Counted from the stretch's first letter, positions 9,150 to 19,247 are shown. The stretch is 64,000 nt of DNA from Draconibacterium aestuarii (GCA_026671195.1 JAPOHD010000012.1:1-64000), one strand, 5' to 3'. Program-made: numbers and translations. Notes: generated from the sequence alone by a model not told the origin.

Positions 9150-9210
9150 GTTTCAAAATTAAGAAATATTTCAATGGAGAAAATCGGAATTTTAATTGGA
9201 ATTGAATATT

Positions 9211-9218
9211 TAGGTTTG
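9211..9218 (+). promoter_or_regulatory. Candidate -7 promoter element for the isomerase operon
   Basis: TAGGTTTG is an exact match to the Bacteroidota -7 consensus TAnnTTTG, 37 bp before the ATG at 9256. A clear -33 TTG at the usual 19-21 bp spacing was not seen, which fits a promoter that depends on the AraC activator. Confidence 0.45.
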
Positions 9219-9255
9219 TGTCTATAAAAAAGGTCTAAACCAATAAAAAAATAGT

Positions 9256-10104
9256 ATGGCAATAAAAGTAGGATGTTTTGCATTAATAAATCCATTTTCA
9301 ACGTTGGATGTACAGTTAGACACTATAAAAGAATGGGGATTTAAATATGCTGATTTAACCGATAGTTCAGACGGTGCTTGTTTGGGTAATGAATATGGTT
9401 TTACCGCTTTGGCCAGTTTAGATGCCAATCCGTTCGACCTGAAGCGCATGTTCGAAGACCGTGGCATTACCATGACCAGTGTTTGTGCACATGCCAATTT
9501 GTTAGATCCGGCTGCACCATGGCGATACGGTACTTCTCAAATTATGAAGGCAATTAAGATTGCTGCCGCTATAGGTGTAAAACACATTGTAACTTCGGAA
9601 GGTGATCCAACGACAGAATTCGGCCATTCGCTTTCGGATAGTGAAGCTATTTTTTCTATCGCCGAAAAACTAAATGAACCGCTGCGCATGGCTACGGATT
9701 ATGGCGTGAAAATTCTGATCGAACCACATGGAAGATATTCTGACTCCGTTTTACATTTGGAAAAAATATTCGACCGTTGCAATTCGGATGCTTTAGGCGT
9801 AAATCTAGATACCGGGAATTTGTGGCTGGGTGGGGGAGAACCGCTGGAAATGATTGATAAATTTAGCGATAAAATAGAGCATGTTCACTGGAAGGATTTA
9901 TCTGAGGAATTTCTGGAGCAACGCGGTAAAGTGTTCGGCTGCGGAATGAGTCTCACAACTTTGGGGCAAGGAGTGATTGGGATTGAAGAGGTTTACAACA
10001 AATTGGCTGCAGTTGGTTTTGATGGATATACGACCCTTGAAATTGCCGGCAAAGAAGCGGTAAAAGGCAGTTATAAGTTTTTAAAAGATTTGGGTGCTGA
10101 ATAA
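9256..10104 (+). CDS. Sugar phosphate isomerase/epimerase family protein (TIM barrel)
   Basis: A 282-residue cytoplasmic protein of the xylose-isomerase-like TIM-barrel (AP endonuclease 2) family. Metal-binding residues are seen in the usual strand ends: SEGDP near 117, IEPHGRY near 156, NLDTGNLWLGG near 182, EHVHWKD near 213 and LEIAGKE near 262. No signal peptide. It is the first gene of a unit with ThuA-like and Gfo/Idh/MocA proteins and probably isomerises or epimerises a keto- or inositol-like sugar. Exact substrate unknown. Confidence 0.88.
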   Translation: MAIKVGCFALINPFSTLDVQLDTIKEWGFKYADLTDSSDGACLGNEYGFTALASLDANPFDLKRMFEDRGITMTSVCAHANLLDPAAPWRYGTSQIMKAIKIAAAIGVKHIVTSEGDPTTEFGHSLSDSEAIFSIAEKLNEPLRMATDYGVKILIEPHGRYSDSVLHLEKIFDRCNSDALGVNLDTGNLWLGGGEPLEMIDKFSDKIEHVHWKDLSEEFLEQRGKVFGCGMSLTTLGQGVIGIEEVYNKLAAVGFDGYTTLEIAGKEAVKGSYKFLKDLGAE

Positions 10105-10126
10105 GTGCTGTTAAGTGTATTTGAGA

Positions 10127-10864
10127 ATGAAGCAATTTGTTATTGGGGTTTGTTTAGTGATTGTTTTTATCGCTTTTGAAAGTTCGGCAAAAATAAAGGT
10201 TTTGATTTTAAGTGGCAGAAACAATCACGACTGGAAGACAACAACACCTTTTCTTGAAAATTTGTACAGCGAATCGGGTTTATTTGAAGTTAAAATAACC
10301 GAGCAACCGGACACGTTAACACAACAAGATTTTCAGGATTTGGACGTTGTGGTTAGCAACTGGAGTTCTTTTCCTGATAAAACATATCGCTGGCCGGTTG
10401 AAACGGAAAATGCTCTGCTCGAGTTTATTGAAAATGGGGGAGGTTTTGTTACTTTCCATGCATCAACTACAGCATTTTACGAATGGCCGGAGTTTAAAAC
10501 TATTTCAACCGGTGCATGGATAGATGGAACTCATCACGGAAAACAAAGTGCAACGGAGGTCAGCATCCAAAACAAAAAACATCCTATAACTAAAGGGATG
10601 GGGGATTTTACCATTGAAGATGAACTTTGGATTGATGCTGAACGAAATATGTCGTTTGAAGTTTTAGGTACTGCAACAAATATGGAATTACAGCAGAAAG
10701 GTATTGAAAATCAACCTGCAATATTGGTAAATGATTATGGTAAGGGGCGCATGTTTCATACCATTTTAGGGCATGGAGTAAAAAACATGCAAAACGCGGA
10801 TTTTCAGGCTCTACTCTTGCGGGCAACCGAGTGGTCAGCCACCGGGAAAGTAAAAAGAAAGTAA
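10127..10864 (+). CDS. Exported ThuA-like domain protein
   Basis: A 245-residue protein with a signal peptide (MKQFVIGVCLVIVFIAF, cut near SSA). The ThuA-like (class I glutamine-amidotransferase-like) fold shows as KVLILSGRNNHDWK near 26, then VVVSNWSSFP, GGGFVTFHAST and FHTILGHG near the end. The ATG at 10127 is preferred over a GTG at 10115 because it starts the signal peptide cleanly. ThuA-like proteins accompany Gfo/Idh/MocA oxidoreductases in many sugar loci; their reaction is not well defined. Confidence 0.87.
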   Translation: MKQFVIGVCLVIVFIAFESSAKIKVLILSGRNNHDWKTTTPFLENLYSESGLFEVKITEQPDTLTQQDFQDLDVVVSNWSSFPDKTYRWPVETENALLEFIENGGGFVTFHASTTAFYEWPEFKTISTGAWIDGTHHGKQSATEVSIQNKKHPITKGMGDFTIEDELWIDAERNMSFEVLGTATNMELQQKGIENQPAILVNDYGKGRMFHTILGHGVKNMQNADFQALLLRATEWSATGKVKRK

Positions 10865-10880
10865 AATAAAATCAATAATA

Positions 10881-12221
10881 ATGGAAATTAACAATTTATC
10901 AAGACGACATTTTCTGAGAAACGCTTCGATAGGTGGGACAGGAATCATTCTTGCGCCAACTTTATTAAAATCGTGTGCTCCGGGAGCAGCACCAAGTGAC
11001 AGAATTAATATTGCGCATATAGGTGTTGGCTCGCAAGGCCAGGGGGAATTGAAAAGTTACTTTGTACCCCTAGAAACTTCTTACCAGGTGGCAACATGCG
11101 ATCCCTTTAAACAACGCAGGGAGGCTTCGGCTTTTTATATTTCTCAGCAATATAAAGAACGTGGAGTAAAAGCACCTGAGGTGAAATCATATCTTTATTT
11201 CGAAGAAATTCTGGAACGTGATGACATTGATGCTGTTCACATTACCACACCCGATCATTGGCACGTACCGCTCGCCATTCATGCTGCCCGGGCCGGAAAA
11301 CACATCATGCTGGCCAAGCCTCTTGGATTAAGCTATCCGAATTTTAAAATTCTTGAAAAGGAACTGGCAGCCAATAATGTCCGGTTTCATTACGGAACCC
11401 AGCAACGTGCACAGCAGCACATGCAGGAGGGAATTAAGATGATCAAAGAGGGTGTAATTGGCGAGATTGAAAAAGTACACGTTTGGTGTGCCGGAAAAAA
11501 TAAAGTACAGTCTCCGGTATGCCACGAAGTACCTGTACCTGATGATTTTGATTTTGATTTGTGGACCGGACCTGCACCGTTAAATACCTATTGTCCTGAT
11601 CGTGTAACCAATAATAGTTCATGGTTTCAGTACGATTACAGTATAGGATTTTTAGGTGGTTGGGGAGCTCATCCGTTAGATGTTATGGTTTGGGGAATAA
11701 AAGATAAACTAAGCGGGAAATACAGTTGTGAAGGAAGCGGAAACTTTTGGAACGAAGGAGGAATGTATAATAACATAATGAGTTGGGATTTAAAATTGGA
11801 ATATGAATCAGGAATAAAAGTTGACTTTGTTAGTACCGACAGGCTTGCCGAAAAAGATTTTTTACACTACCGACAGAAAAAGGACGGAAATGGTACAACA
11901 TTTTTTGGAAGCAAAGGCTGGATTTCGTTGAGCAGAAATTCAGTAGAATCAAATATTCCGGAAGTTCAACAAAAACTGAGTGAATTATCTCAGGATCCCA
12001 ATGGCTTTGGGCAAATGTTTGTCGATGTAATCAAGGGAGATATTGCCGAAACAAATCCGGTTGACGAAGCTATTCTTTCTGACTGTATCAGTCATATGGG
12101 CGATATTGCAATTCGTACCGGGGAGAAAATTACCTGGGATCCGAATGCCGGGAAAGTTATTGATAACGATGCTGCAAATGATTGGTTTCTTCGCGAAATG
12201 AGAAAACCTTATACGGTATAG
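10881..12221 (+). CDS. Tat-exported Gfo/Idh/MocA oxidoreductase with lipobox-like Cys
   Basis: A 446-residue NAD(P)-dependent sugar oxidoreductase. The N-terminus has a twin-arginine signal (SRRHFLRNASIG), then a hydrophobic run and LLKSCAPG, whose Cys could be lipidated. The Rossmann region reads NIAHIGVGSQGQG near 50; the family motif around the catalytic Lys is HIMLAKPLGLS near 140 (usually EKP; here AKP). A conserved WTGPAP segment is near 230. It probably oxidises or reduces a 3-keto sugar in the periplasm. Last gene of the operon, closed by a terminator. Confidence 0.9.
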   Translation: MEINNLSRRHFLRNASIGGTGIILAPTLLKSCAPGAAPSDRINIAHIGVGSQGQGELKSYFVPLETSYQVATCDPFKQRREASAFYISQQYKERGVKAPEVKSYLYFEEILERDDIDAVHITTPDHWHVPLAIHAARAGKHIMLAKPLGLSYPNFKILEKELAANNVRFHYGTQQRAQQHMQEGIKMIKEGVIGEIEKVHVWCAGKNKVQSPVCHEVPVPDDFDFDLWTGPAPLNTYCPDRVTNNSSWFQYDYSIGFLGGWGAHPLDVMVWGIKDKLSGKYSCEGSGNFWNEGGMYNNIMSWDLKLEYESGIKVDFVSTDRLAEKDFLHYRQKKDGNGTTFFGSKGWISLSRNSVESNIPEVQQKLSELSQDPNGFGQMFVDVIKGDIAETNPVDEAILSDCISHMGDIAIRTGEKITWDPNAGKVIDNDAANDWFLREMRKPYTV

Positions 12222-12249
12222 CTCAGTGTTTGGCATGTAAAAAAAATAA

Positions 12250-12285
12250 AACCTTGAAGGATTCAGAATCCTTCAAGGTTTTTTT
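12250..12285. terminator. Bidirectional terminator between the oxidoreductase and leuB
   Basis: A perfect 14-bp stem (AACCTTGAAGGATT at 12250-12263 with AATCCTTCAAGGTT at 12267-12280) and a 3-base loop, followed by Ts on the plus strand and, read the other way, by a T-rich tract. It serves two convergent genes. Its core recurs elsewhere in the window. Confidence 0.85.
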
Positions 12286-12324
12286 ATGCTTTGCAAAACT
12301 GCGAACCTGAGCTCGCAGCAAGCT

Positions 12325-13389
12325 TTAGTTTTTTTCGATATAATTGGCAATCCAGTCGCCAACGGCAGAAGTTCCTTGGGCAGGTCCTTCAGCAATGTCT
12401 TCGGTAACAAAACCTTCAGTCATCGATGCTGCAACGGCATCGCGAATAGCTTTGCCTTCTTCTTTCAGGTTAAAAGCATATTCAAACATCATGGCAGCCG
12501 AAAGAATGGTCGCAATTGGGTTGGCAATGTCTTTTCCTGCAGCCTGCGGATACGAACCGTGGATGGGTTCGAAAACCGAAGTGTGGATTCCCATCGAAGC
12601 CGATGGAAGCAAACCAAGCGAACCGGTAATAACACTGGCTTCGTCGGTTAAAATATCACCAAACATATTTTCGGTAACCATTACATCGAAGTTTTTAGGC
12701 CATTGAATAATTTGCATCGCCGCATTATCCACGAACATGTATTCAGTTGTAATATCGGGATAATTCGGAGCCATTTCCTGTGCAACTTCGCGCCATAAAC
12801 GCGAACTTTCCAAAACGTTAGCTTTGTCTACAACGGTCAGTTTTTTATTACGCTTGGCTGCAAATTCGTATCCTAATTTTAAAATACGTTCCACTTCTTC
12901 GCGGGTGTAAATGCAGGTGTCAAAAGCCGTGTTGCCATTGTCTTTTCTACCTTTTTCGCCAAAGTACATACCGCCTGTTAATTCGCGGATACAAACAAAA
13001 TCAGCACCTTCAACCAATTCGCGGCGAAGCGGCGATTTGTGCAACAACGATTCGAAAGTTTCTACCGGACGAATATTGGCGTACAGACCTAGTTTTTTAC
13101 GCATGGCCAGCAAACCCTGCTCTGGGCGAACTTTTGCTTTTGGATTATTGTCGAATTTTGGATCGCCAATGGCACCAAACAAAACGGCATCGGCATTCAT
13201 ACAAAGTTCATGTGTTTCTTCAGGGTAGGGATCGCCTACAGCATCAATGGCACAAGCACCGGTAATTCCTTCGGTATATTCTAATTCGTGATTAAATTTT
13301 TCAGCTACGGCTTTTACCGCTTTCATGGCCTGGTCAATAATTTCAGGACCAATCCCGTCGCCGGGAAGTAATGCAATATTCAATTTCAT
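12325..13389 (-). CDS. leuB: 3-isopropylmalate dehydrogenase
   Basis: NAD-dependent oxidative decarboxylation of 3-isopropylmalate in leucine synthesis; cytoplasmic. 354 residues. It starts [13 protein letters not shown], the typical beginning, which fixes the ATG at 13389. [14 protein letters not shown] and the metal/substrate motif [22 protein letters not shown] are both present. Length fits. Last gene of the leu operon. Confidence 0.97.
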   Translation of the reverse strand: MKLNIALLPGDGIGPEIIDQAMKAVKAVAEKFNHELEYTEGITGACAIDAVGDPYPEETHELCMNADAVLFGAIGDPKFDNNPKAKVRPEQGLLAMRKKLGLYANIRPVETFESLLHKSPLRRELVEGADFVCIRELTGGMYFGEKGRKDNGNTAFDTCIYTREEVERILKLGYEFAAKRNKKLTVVDKANVLESSRLWREVAQEMAPNYPDITTEYMFVDNAAMQIIQWPKNFDVMVTENMFGDILTDEASVITGSLGLLPSASMGIHTSVFEPIHGSYPQAAGKDIANPIATILSAAMMFEYAFNLKEEGKAIRDAVAASMTEGFVTEDIAEGPAQGTSAVGDWIANYIEKN

Positions 13390-13477
13390 CTTAAAAGTTG
13401 TTGGAAGGCCAAAGTCAGCATACTGAAGTTTTTTTTCGCAAACCATTTTCCAGCATCAACTTTAGTCTTCTATTTTT

Positions 13478-15046
13478 TTAGTTTTTATTTAAATTTTCAG
13501 TATTGTAGTCGTTTTCGATTACATTAAGCATTCTGATTGTGGCTAATATCGCAGCCGTATTTTGGTCGGGATGCAAACCTTTTGTTTTAAACTCATGATT
13601 GTTTCTCCAGGTGATTACAGTTTCAACCAAGGCGTTGGTTCTTCCTCCGGGGGGGATGGTAACCAGATAATCCACCAGCACAGGGAACGGCTTTTCAAGA
13701 CGTTTGTAGATCTTTTTTACAGAATTTACAAAGGCATTGTACTGGCCGTCTCCATCGCTAAATTCTTCATATATTTTTTTGCCAATTTCAATCGATACAC
13801 TTGCCACCGGCCGTAATCCCATGGTGTAATGAACAGAGTAATTGATTACACGAACTTTCTGCTCAAAGAAATCATTTTCCAGTACATCGGCCACAATATA
13901 TGGTAGCTCGTCGCTGGTAATTGTTTCCTTTTGATCGGCCAGTTCAATAATACGGTTGGTTACTTTTTTTAGCGATTCTTTATCGAGTTCAATTCCAAGC
14001 TCTTCCAGGTTTTTTTTGATGTTGGCTTTTCCCGAAGTTTTCCCCAAAGCATATTGACGCGTTCTGCCAAAACGCTCGGGTAGCAGCTCGTTAAAATACA
14101 GATTGTTTTTGCTGTCACCGTCGGCGTGGATGCCACTACATTGTGTAAATACAAATTCACCAATTAATGGTTTATTGGTTGGAATACGAATTCCTGAAAA
14201 TGATTCCACCAACTTTGAAACCTTGTTTAACTGTGCTTCGTTAACATTGGTTTTCATTTTCAGGTGATCTTTGATGGTAGCAATTACACTCGATAGTGGT
14301 GCATTCCCAGCCCTTTCTCCTAACCCATTAACGGTGGTGTGAACACAACGTATTCCGGCTTTTATGGCATGAAATACATTGGCAATGGCAAGATCGTAGT
14401 CGTTATGTGCATGAAAATCGAAATCAACATCTGGAAACGATTCGATCATGTCTTTACAAAAATCGTAGGTTTCATCCGGGTCGAGAATCCCCAGTGTATC
14501 GGGCAACATAATCCGATCAACTTTTTCATTTTTTAGGTTTTCTACCATAAAATGAACATAGTCTCTCGAATTCCGCATTCCGTTCGACCAGTCTTCAAGA
14601 TAAACATTCACCTTAATGCCCATTTCGGTGGCATTGTTGATGACCTGTTTTATGTCTTCGATATGTTGTTCCGGCGTTTTACGAAGTTGCTCGGTGACAT
14701 GTTTATGCGAACCTTTGCAAAGTAAATTAATTACTTTACCCCCTGCGTCGGCAATCCATTGAAGTGATATCTTATCGTCAACAAAACCAAGAACCTCCAC
14801 TTTTTCAAGATGTCCTTTTTGCGCGGCCCACTGCATCACCCTTTTTGTACCTTTAAATTCACCTTCCGATACACGAGCCGATGCTATTTCGATGCGATCT
14901 ACTTTTACATCTTCAAGCAACACCTTAGCCACACTTAGTTTTTCCCCTTCGCTAAACGAAACCCCCGAAGTTTGTTCGCCATCGCGGAGGGTGGTATCCA
15001 TTATGGTCAGGTGCTTGCCTGATATTTCTACTGTTTTGCCTGTCAT
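13478..15046 (-). CDS. 2-isopropylmalate synthase / citramalate synthase family paralogue
   Basis: A 522-residue member of the DRE-TIM synthase family that condenses a 2-oxo acid with acetyl-CoA. The catalytic start [19 protein letters not shown] is at about 17-35, the metal-binding HAHNDYDLA near 215 and a LeuA-type regulatory domain occupies about 390-515. It is clearly diverged from the leuA at 17696-19201. Proteins of this kind in Bacteroidota leu operons are annotated either as a second isopropylmalate synthase or as citramalate synthase (CimA), which would give an isoleucine route bypassing threonine. Sequence alone does not settle this; ilvA is also present at 4278. Confidence 0.88.
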   Translation of the reverse strand: MTGKTVEISGKHLTIMDTTLRDGEQTSGVSFSEGEKLSVAKVLLEDVKVDRIEIASARVSEGEFKGTKRVMQWAAQKGHLEKVEVLGFVDDKISLQWIADAGGKVINLLCKGSHKHVTEQLRKTPEQHIEDIKQVINNATEMGIKVNVYLEDWSNGMRNSRDYVHFMVENLKNEKVDRIMLPDTLGILDPDETYDFCKDMIESFPDVDFDFHAHNDYDLAIANVFHAIKAGIRCVHTTVNGLGERAGNAPLSSVIATIKDHLKMKTNVNEAQLNKVSKLVESFSGIRIPTNKPLIGEFVFTQCSGIHADGDSKNNLYFNELLPERFGRTRQYALGKTSGKANIKKNLEELGIELDKESLKKVTNRIIELADQKETITSDELPYIVADVLENDFFEQKVRVINYSVHYTMGLRPVASVSIEIGKKIYEEFSDGDGQYNAFVNSVKKIYKRLEKPFPVLVDYLVTIPPGGRTNALVETVITWRNNHEFKTKGLHPDQNTAAILATIRMLNVIENDYNTENLNKN

Positions 15047-15074
15047 AATTTAAGTCCGTTTGTTTATTCTCTTC

Positions 15075-15156
15075 TGTCATTTCGACCCGTCAACTGAGGG
15101 AGAGAAATCTGTAGCCTTATGAAACAGATTTCTCTCCCTTGGTCGTAGAAATGACA
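15075..15156. repeat. 82-bp palindromic repeat, copy 1
   Basis: Ends are TGTCATTTCGA and TAGAAATGACA, with an inner hairpin GAGAAATCTGT / ACAGATTTCTC. It matches copy 2 at 17597-17678 at about 75 of 82 positions and equal length. It lies between the leuD stop and the leuA-paralogue start, so it is transcribed in the operon and would form a long hairpin. The ends resemble REP/MITE-like elements common in Bacteroidota genomes (from memory). Confidence 0.85.
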
Positions 15157-15161
15157 GTTAT

Positions 15162-15749
15162 TTAGGCTGTTTCAAACTCAGCAATTTGTTCTTTCATTTC
15201 AACCAGGTAGTCGATATCGTCTAACCCGTTTTGTAAACAGTGTTTTTTATACGGATTAATGTCAAATTCAGTAGTTTCTCCTGTTGCTGAAATGGTAAAT
15301 GTCTGTTTCTTCAGATCCACTTCAAAAGTTGTATTTGCATCTTTTTCAATTGCCGTAAAAATCTTTTGAAGGAATTCAGGAGAAACAACAACAGGAAGTA
15401 AGCCGTTGTTCAAAGCGTTTCCTTTAAAAATGTCGGCAAAGAAACTTGAAACTACCACACGGAAGCCGTAATCGTATATTGCCCATGCAGCGTGTTCGCG
15501 GCTCGAGCCACTACCAAAGTTTTTGCCACCTACCAGAATTTTTCCTGAATAGGTCGAATCGTTTAATGGGAAATCAGCTTTTGGACTTCCATCTTTTTCA
15601 TATCGCCAGTCGCGGAAAAGGTTATCGCCAAATCCCTTGCGTTCCACTGCCTTTAAAAAGCGGGCCGGAATAATCTGGTCGGTATCTACATTCTCGATGG
15701 GCAGCGGCACTGCCGGAGAAGTTATTTTATTGAATTTATCGTATGCCAT
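15162..15749 (-). CDS. leuD: 3-isopropylmalate dehydratase small subunit
   Basis: Forms the swivelling domain of isopropylmalate isomerase with LeuC. 195 residues. The start [16 protein letters not shown], the motif [14 protein letters not shown] near 20, and [14 protein letters not shown] near 75 are family hallmarks. Length fits. It is separated from leuC by a broken four-helix-bundle gene, which is unusual as leuCD normally adjoin. Confidence 0.97.
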   Translation of the reverse strand: MAYDKFNKITSPAVPLPIENVDTDQIIPARFLKAVERKGFGDNLFRDWRYEKDGSPKADFPLNDSTYSGKILVGGKNFGSGSSREHAAWAIYDYGFRVVVSSFFADIFKGNALNNGLLPVVVSPEFLQKIFTAIEKDANTTFEVDLKKQTFTISATGETTEFDINPYKKHCLQNGLDDIDYLVEMKEQIAEFETA

Positions 15750-15791
15750 TTTATTTATTACTTATTATTGACTATTTATTATTTAATCTGT

Positions 15792-16150
15792 TTATTTTTT
15801 ATTTCGTAATTGAATGGTTTTTCGGGATGCAATGAAGATTGCCGTTAATTCTTTTGCTTCATTCATTAATGGGCTTGCCTATGTGGAGAGGCAATGTTTT
15901 CGTTCAAAGCAAATTCTATCCAAAAATCACATTCATCTACTTCTTCAATGACTATTGATAATTTAGCAGCAAAAGCGGCATTAGATTGTGCTAAAAGTAC
16001 AGCTCTGTAATTTACAGCAACTGAAGTTGCACTTCTGATAAGTTGGCCTTCAATATGATTTCCTAATTTTTTGGGAGGTAGGGAAGCTGAGAATTTGACA
16101 CATTCATGCGCAAATATTTTAGTCCTCCTTTTCAATTCATATCTGTCCAT
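15792..16150 (-). pseudogene. Frameshifted four-helix-bundle (S23-like) protein gene
   Basis: The first frame (ATG at 16150) reads MDRYELKRRTKIFAHECVKF and runs ~94 codons through RSATSVAVNYR and IEEVDECDFWIEF, the pattern of four-helix-bundle proteins often found in 23S rRNA intervening sequences. It then stops at 15866 after an atypical tail. The missing last helix (MNEAKELTAIFIASRKT) follows at once in another frame and ends at a TAA at 15792. Adding one base near 15868-15880 would join the two into ~119 residues, the family's length. So a single-base deletion broke it, or the read has an error. It is inserted between leuC and leuD. The intact protein has no known enzymatic role. Confidence 0.75.
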
Positions 16151-16181
16151 CTTAATCAATAATCATTAATCAATAAAAAAT

Positions 16182-17588
16182 TTAAAGCATCTCTCTTGGA
16201 TCGCTGATTACACCGTTTACCGCTGCTGCTGCTGCCGTTAACGGGCTTGCCAGCAATGTTCTTGCGCCGGGTCCCTGGCGTCCTTCGAAGTTTCTGTTCG
16301 ATGTTGATACAGAATATTTACCTTCAGGAATTTTATCATCATTCATGGCCAAACATGCTGAACATCCTGGCTGACGTAATTTAAAACCTGCTTCTTCCAG
16401 AATTTCAACCAAACCTTCTGCTTTAATTTGATTCTCAACAGCTTTTGATCCGGGAACCAGCCAGGCTGTAACGTTATCGGCTTTTTTCTTTCCTTTTATA
16501 AAAGCGGCAAATTCACGGAAATCCTCAATTCTACCGTTGGTACAGCTACCCAGGAAAACGTAATCTATCGTTTTTCCTTTCATGGCTTCGCCTTGCTGGT
16601 ATCCCATGTATTGCAACGATTTTTCGTAGGTTGTTTTGTCGCTACCTTCCATACCTTCTGTTGTTGGAATAGTTTGCGAAACGCCAATTCCCATTCCCGG
16701 ATTTGTTCCGTAGGTAATCATTGGCTCAATGTCGGCTGCATCGAAAGTTAATTCAGTATCGAAAACCGCATCTTCGTCCGATTTAAGTTCGGCCCAGGCT
16801 GCAACCGCTTTGTCCCAGTCATCACCTTTTGGTGCAAACTGGCGGCCTTTAATGTACTCGATGGTTGTTTCGTCAGGAGCAATCATACCTCCACGTGCAC
16901 CACTTTCAATACTCAGGTTACACAAGGTCATACGACCTTCCATGGTAAGGCCTGTAATTGCCGAACCTGCATATTCAATAAAGTGCCCGGTTCCACCACT
17001 GGTCGAGATTTTTGAGATAATATAAAGAGCAATGTCTTTTGCAGTTACACCTTTACCCAATTCACCGTTAACGGTAATTTTCATTTTTTTGGGTTTGGGT
17101 TGCATAATACACTGGCTGGCCAACACCATTTCCACCTCGCTGGTACCAATACCAAAGGCAATAGCACCAAATGCACCGTGTGTAGATGTGTGGCTGTCGC
17201 CGCAAACAATGGTCATACCCGGTTGGGTTAATCCCATCTCAGGGCCAATAATATGTACTACGCCGTGTCCTTCAGAACCCAAATCGTGATGAACAATTCC
17301 ATGCTCGGCACAGTTGGCTTTTAGCATTTCCAGCTGATGGCGCGAAAGCTCATCTTTAATCGACATGTGCTGATCGATTGTAGGAACGTTATGGTCGGGA
17401 GTGGCCGTGGTTTTCTCCGGACAGAATACTTTCAATCCACGGTTTTTTAATCCTAAAAAGGCAACCGGGCTGGTTACTTCGTGAATAAAGTGACGGTCGA
17501 TATACAATACATTTGGTCCGCCTTCGACCTGCTTAACCACATGTGCATCCCAAATTTTATCAAATAATGTTTTTGCTGTCATATTCAT
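16182..17588 (-). CDS. leuC: 3-isopropylmalate dehydratase large subunit
   Basis: Aconitase-family isomerase subunit with a 4Fe-4S cluster. 468 residues. Near the start [12 protein letters not shown]; cluster cysteines in LGSCTNGR near 340 and PGCSACLAM near 400; [13 protein letters not shown] near 130. The ATG at 17588 (or a second at 17582) is preferred; a longer frame would read back into the 82-bp repeat. It follows leuA after a 107-bp gap filled by that repeat. Confidence 0.97.
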   Translation of the reverse strand: MNMTAKTLFDKIWDAHVVKQVEGGPNVLYIDRHFIHEVTSPVAFLGLKNRGLKVFCPEKTTATPDHNVPTIDQHMSIKDELSRHQLEMLKANCAEHGIVHHDLGSEGHGVVHIIGPEMGLTQPGMTIVCGDSHTSTHGAFGAIAFGIGTSEVEMVLASQCIMQPKPKKMKITVNGELGKGVTAKDIALYIISKISTSGGTGHFIEYAGSAITGLTMEGRMTLCNLSIESGARGGMIAPDETTIEYIKGRQFAPKGDDWDKAVAAWAELKSDEDAVFDTELTFDAADIEPMITYGTNPGMGIGVSQTIPTTEGMEGSDKTTYEKSLQYMGYQQGEAMKGKTIDYVFLGSCTNGRIEDFREFAAFIKGKKKADNVTAWLVPGSKAVENQIKAEGLVEILEEAGFKLRQPGCSACLAMNDDKIPEGKYSVSTSNRNFEGRQGPGARTLLASPLTAAAAAVNGVISDPREML

Positions 17589-17596
17589 ATTCTTCT

Positions 17597-17678
17597 TGTC
17601 ATTTCGAACCGTCAACAGACGGAGAGAAATCTGTAGCCTTATGAAACAGATTTCTCCTCCTGGGTCGTCGAAATGACA
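17597..17678. repeat. 82-bp palindromic repeat, copy 2
   Basis: Perfect 11-base terminal inverted repeat (TGTCATTTCGA / TCGAAATGACA) and the same inner hairpin as copy 1 at 15075-15156. It lies between the leuA stop and the leuC start and ends 9 bases before the leuC ATG. As RNA it could shape translation or stability of the operon message. Confidence 0.87.
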
Positions 17679-17695
17679 GCTTTTATTAATTCAAT

Positions 17696-19201
17696 TTAAT
17701 TCGCTACCGGTAATTTATTAATGGCATCAAGGAATGCTTCAACCGATGCGGTAATAATATCGGTGTGTGCACCAAATCCATGGTACATCTGATTCTCGTA
17801 TTCTACCTGCATGTGTACTTTACCAATATCGTCGCTACCACGTGTAATCGCCTGTACCAAAAACTCCTCGATAACAACCTGACGGTGGATGATCTCTTTT
17901 ACAGCTTTAATGGCTGCATCAACCGGTCCATTTCCTGATGTGGTTGCATCAAACATTTCGCCGGCAATATTCAACCGAACCGATGCCATTGGTTTCAAAC
18001 TCTTACCGGTGACCACTTGCAGATAATCCAGTTTAATACGACGTTCCTGACGGGTAGCATCGCCAACCAACAAGGCGATATCGTCGTCGCGGATGTCTTT
18101 TTTCTTATCGGCTAATTTCAGGAATTCTTCGTAAACGGTATCTAATTTCTCTTTGTCAAGTGTAAACCCAAGTAATTCCAAACGGTGTTTCAATGCAGCA
18201 CGTCCACTACGCGCTGTTAATAAAATAGCCGATTCGTTGATACCCACATCGGTTGGGTCCATGATTTCGTAATTCTCGCGGTTTTTCAACACACCGTCCT
18301 GGTGAATACCCGATGAGTGTGCAAATGCATTTCGTCCCACAACTGCTTTGTTGGGTTGTACCGGCATGTTCATTAAAGTAGAAACCAAACGGCTGGTGCC
18401 GTAAATCTTTTTGGTGTTGATTCCGGTTTCAATTCCCAAAGCTTTGTAATGCGTTTTTAAAGTCATTACCACTTCTTCCAACGACGTGTTTCCGGCACGC
18501 TCGCCAATTCCGTTAATGGTAACTTCGGCCTGGCGGGCACCGTTCATAATTCCCGACATGGTGTTGGCAGTTGCCATTCCCAAATCGTTGTGGCAGTGGG
18601 TAGAAATTACTGCTTTATGAATGTTTGGCACATTCTCCATCAGGTATTTTATTTTTGCGCCAAAATCCTGGGGCAGGGTATAACCCGTTGTGTCGGGAAT
18701 ATTTACCACAGTAGCACCGGCTTTAATAACTGCCTCGACAACACGTGCCAGGTATTCGTTGTCGGTACGTCCGGCATCTTCGGCATAAAACTCTACATCC
18801 TCAACGTATTTTTTTGCGTATTTAACCGCTTCCACACCTCGCTCGATAATGGCTTCCGGGTTTGAGTTGAGTTTGTGGTAAATGTGGAAATCTGATGTTC
18901 CGATTCCTGTGTGAATACGCCCTTTTTTTGCGTATTTGAGTGATTCGGCTGCCACATCAATATCTTTTTGTACTGCGCGGGTTAAGGCACAAATAGTTGG
19001 CCATGTTACCGCTTTCGAGATCTCTACTACCGATTCGAAATCGCCGGGGCTTGAGATGGGGAATCCTGCTTCAATCACATCCACTCCCAAATCCTGCAAT
19101 GCTTTGGCAACTTCAATCTTTTCTACCGTGTTCAACTGGCAACCGGGAACCTGTTCACCGTCCCTCAAGGTTGTGTCGAAAATGTAAAGCCTGTCTGTCA
19201 T
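17696..19201 (-). CDS. leuA: 2-isopropylmalate synthase
   Basis: First committed step of leucine synthesis: 2-oxoisovalerate plus acetyl-CoA gives 2-isopropylmalate. 501 residues. [15 protein letters not shown] at about 9-23; VIEAGFP near 40; [13 protein letters not shown] near 200; [14 protein letters not shown] near 290; LeuA allosteric domain from about 385, where leucine normally binds. First structural gene of the operon, 47 bp after an intrinsic terminator that belongs to an upstream attenuator. Confidence 0.97.
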   Translation of the reverse strand: MTDRLYIFDTTLRDGEQVPGCQLNTVEKIEVAKALQDLGVDVIEAGFPISSPGDFESVVEISKAVTWPTICALTRAVQKDIDVAAESLKYAKKGRIHTGIGTSDFHIYHKLNSNPEAIIERGVEAVKYAKKYVEDVEFYAEDAGRTDNEYLARVVEAVIKAGATVVNIPDTTGYTLPQDFGAKIKYLMENVPNIHKAVISTHCHNDLGMATANTMSGIMNGARQAEVTINGIGERAGNTSLEEVVMTLKTHYKALGIETGINTKKIYGTSRLVSTLMNMPVQPNKAVVGRNAFAHSSGIHQDGVLKNRENYEIMDPTDVGINESAILLTARSGRAALKHRLELLGFTLDKEKLDTVYEEFLKLADKKKDIRDDDIALLVGDATRQERRIKLDYLQVVTGKSLKPMASVRLNIAGEMFDATTSGNGPVDAAIKAVKEIIHRQVVIEEFLVQAITRGSDDIGKVHMQVEYENQMYHGFGAHTDIITASVEAFLDAINKLPVAN

Positions 19202-19247
19202 TTTAATTTAGTATTTATTATTTTCTATCTATTATTTCTTTATCATG

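Noticed and set aside
9222-9497. 91-residue minus-strand ORF between AraC and the isomerase
   Set aside because: Overlaps the start of the isomerase gene on the other strand and covers its promoter; no similarity to any family.
15866-15880. Programmed ribosomal frameshift in the four-helix-bundle gene
   Set aside because: No slippery heptamer or downstream structure is visible at the junction; a plain deletion explains it.
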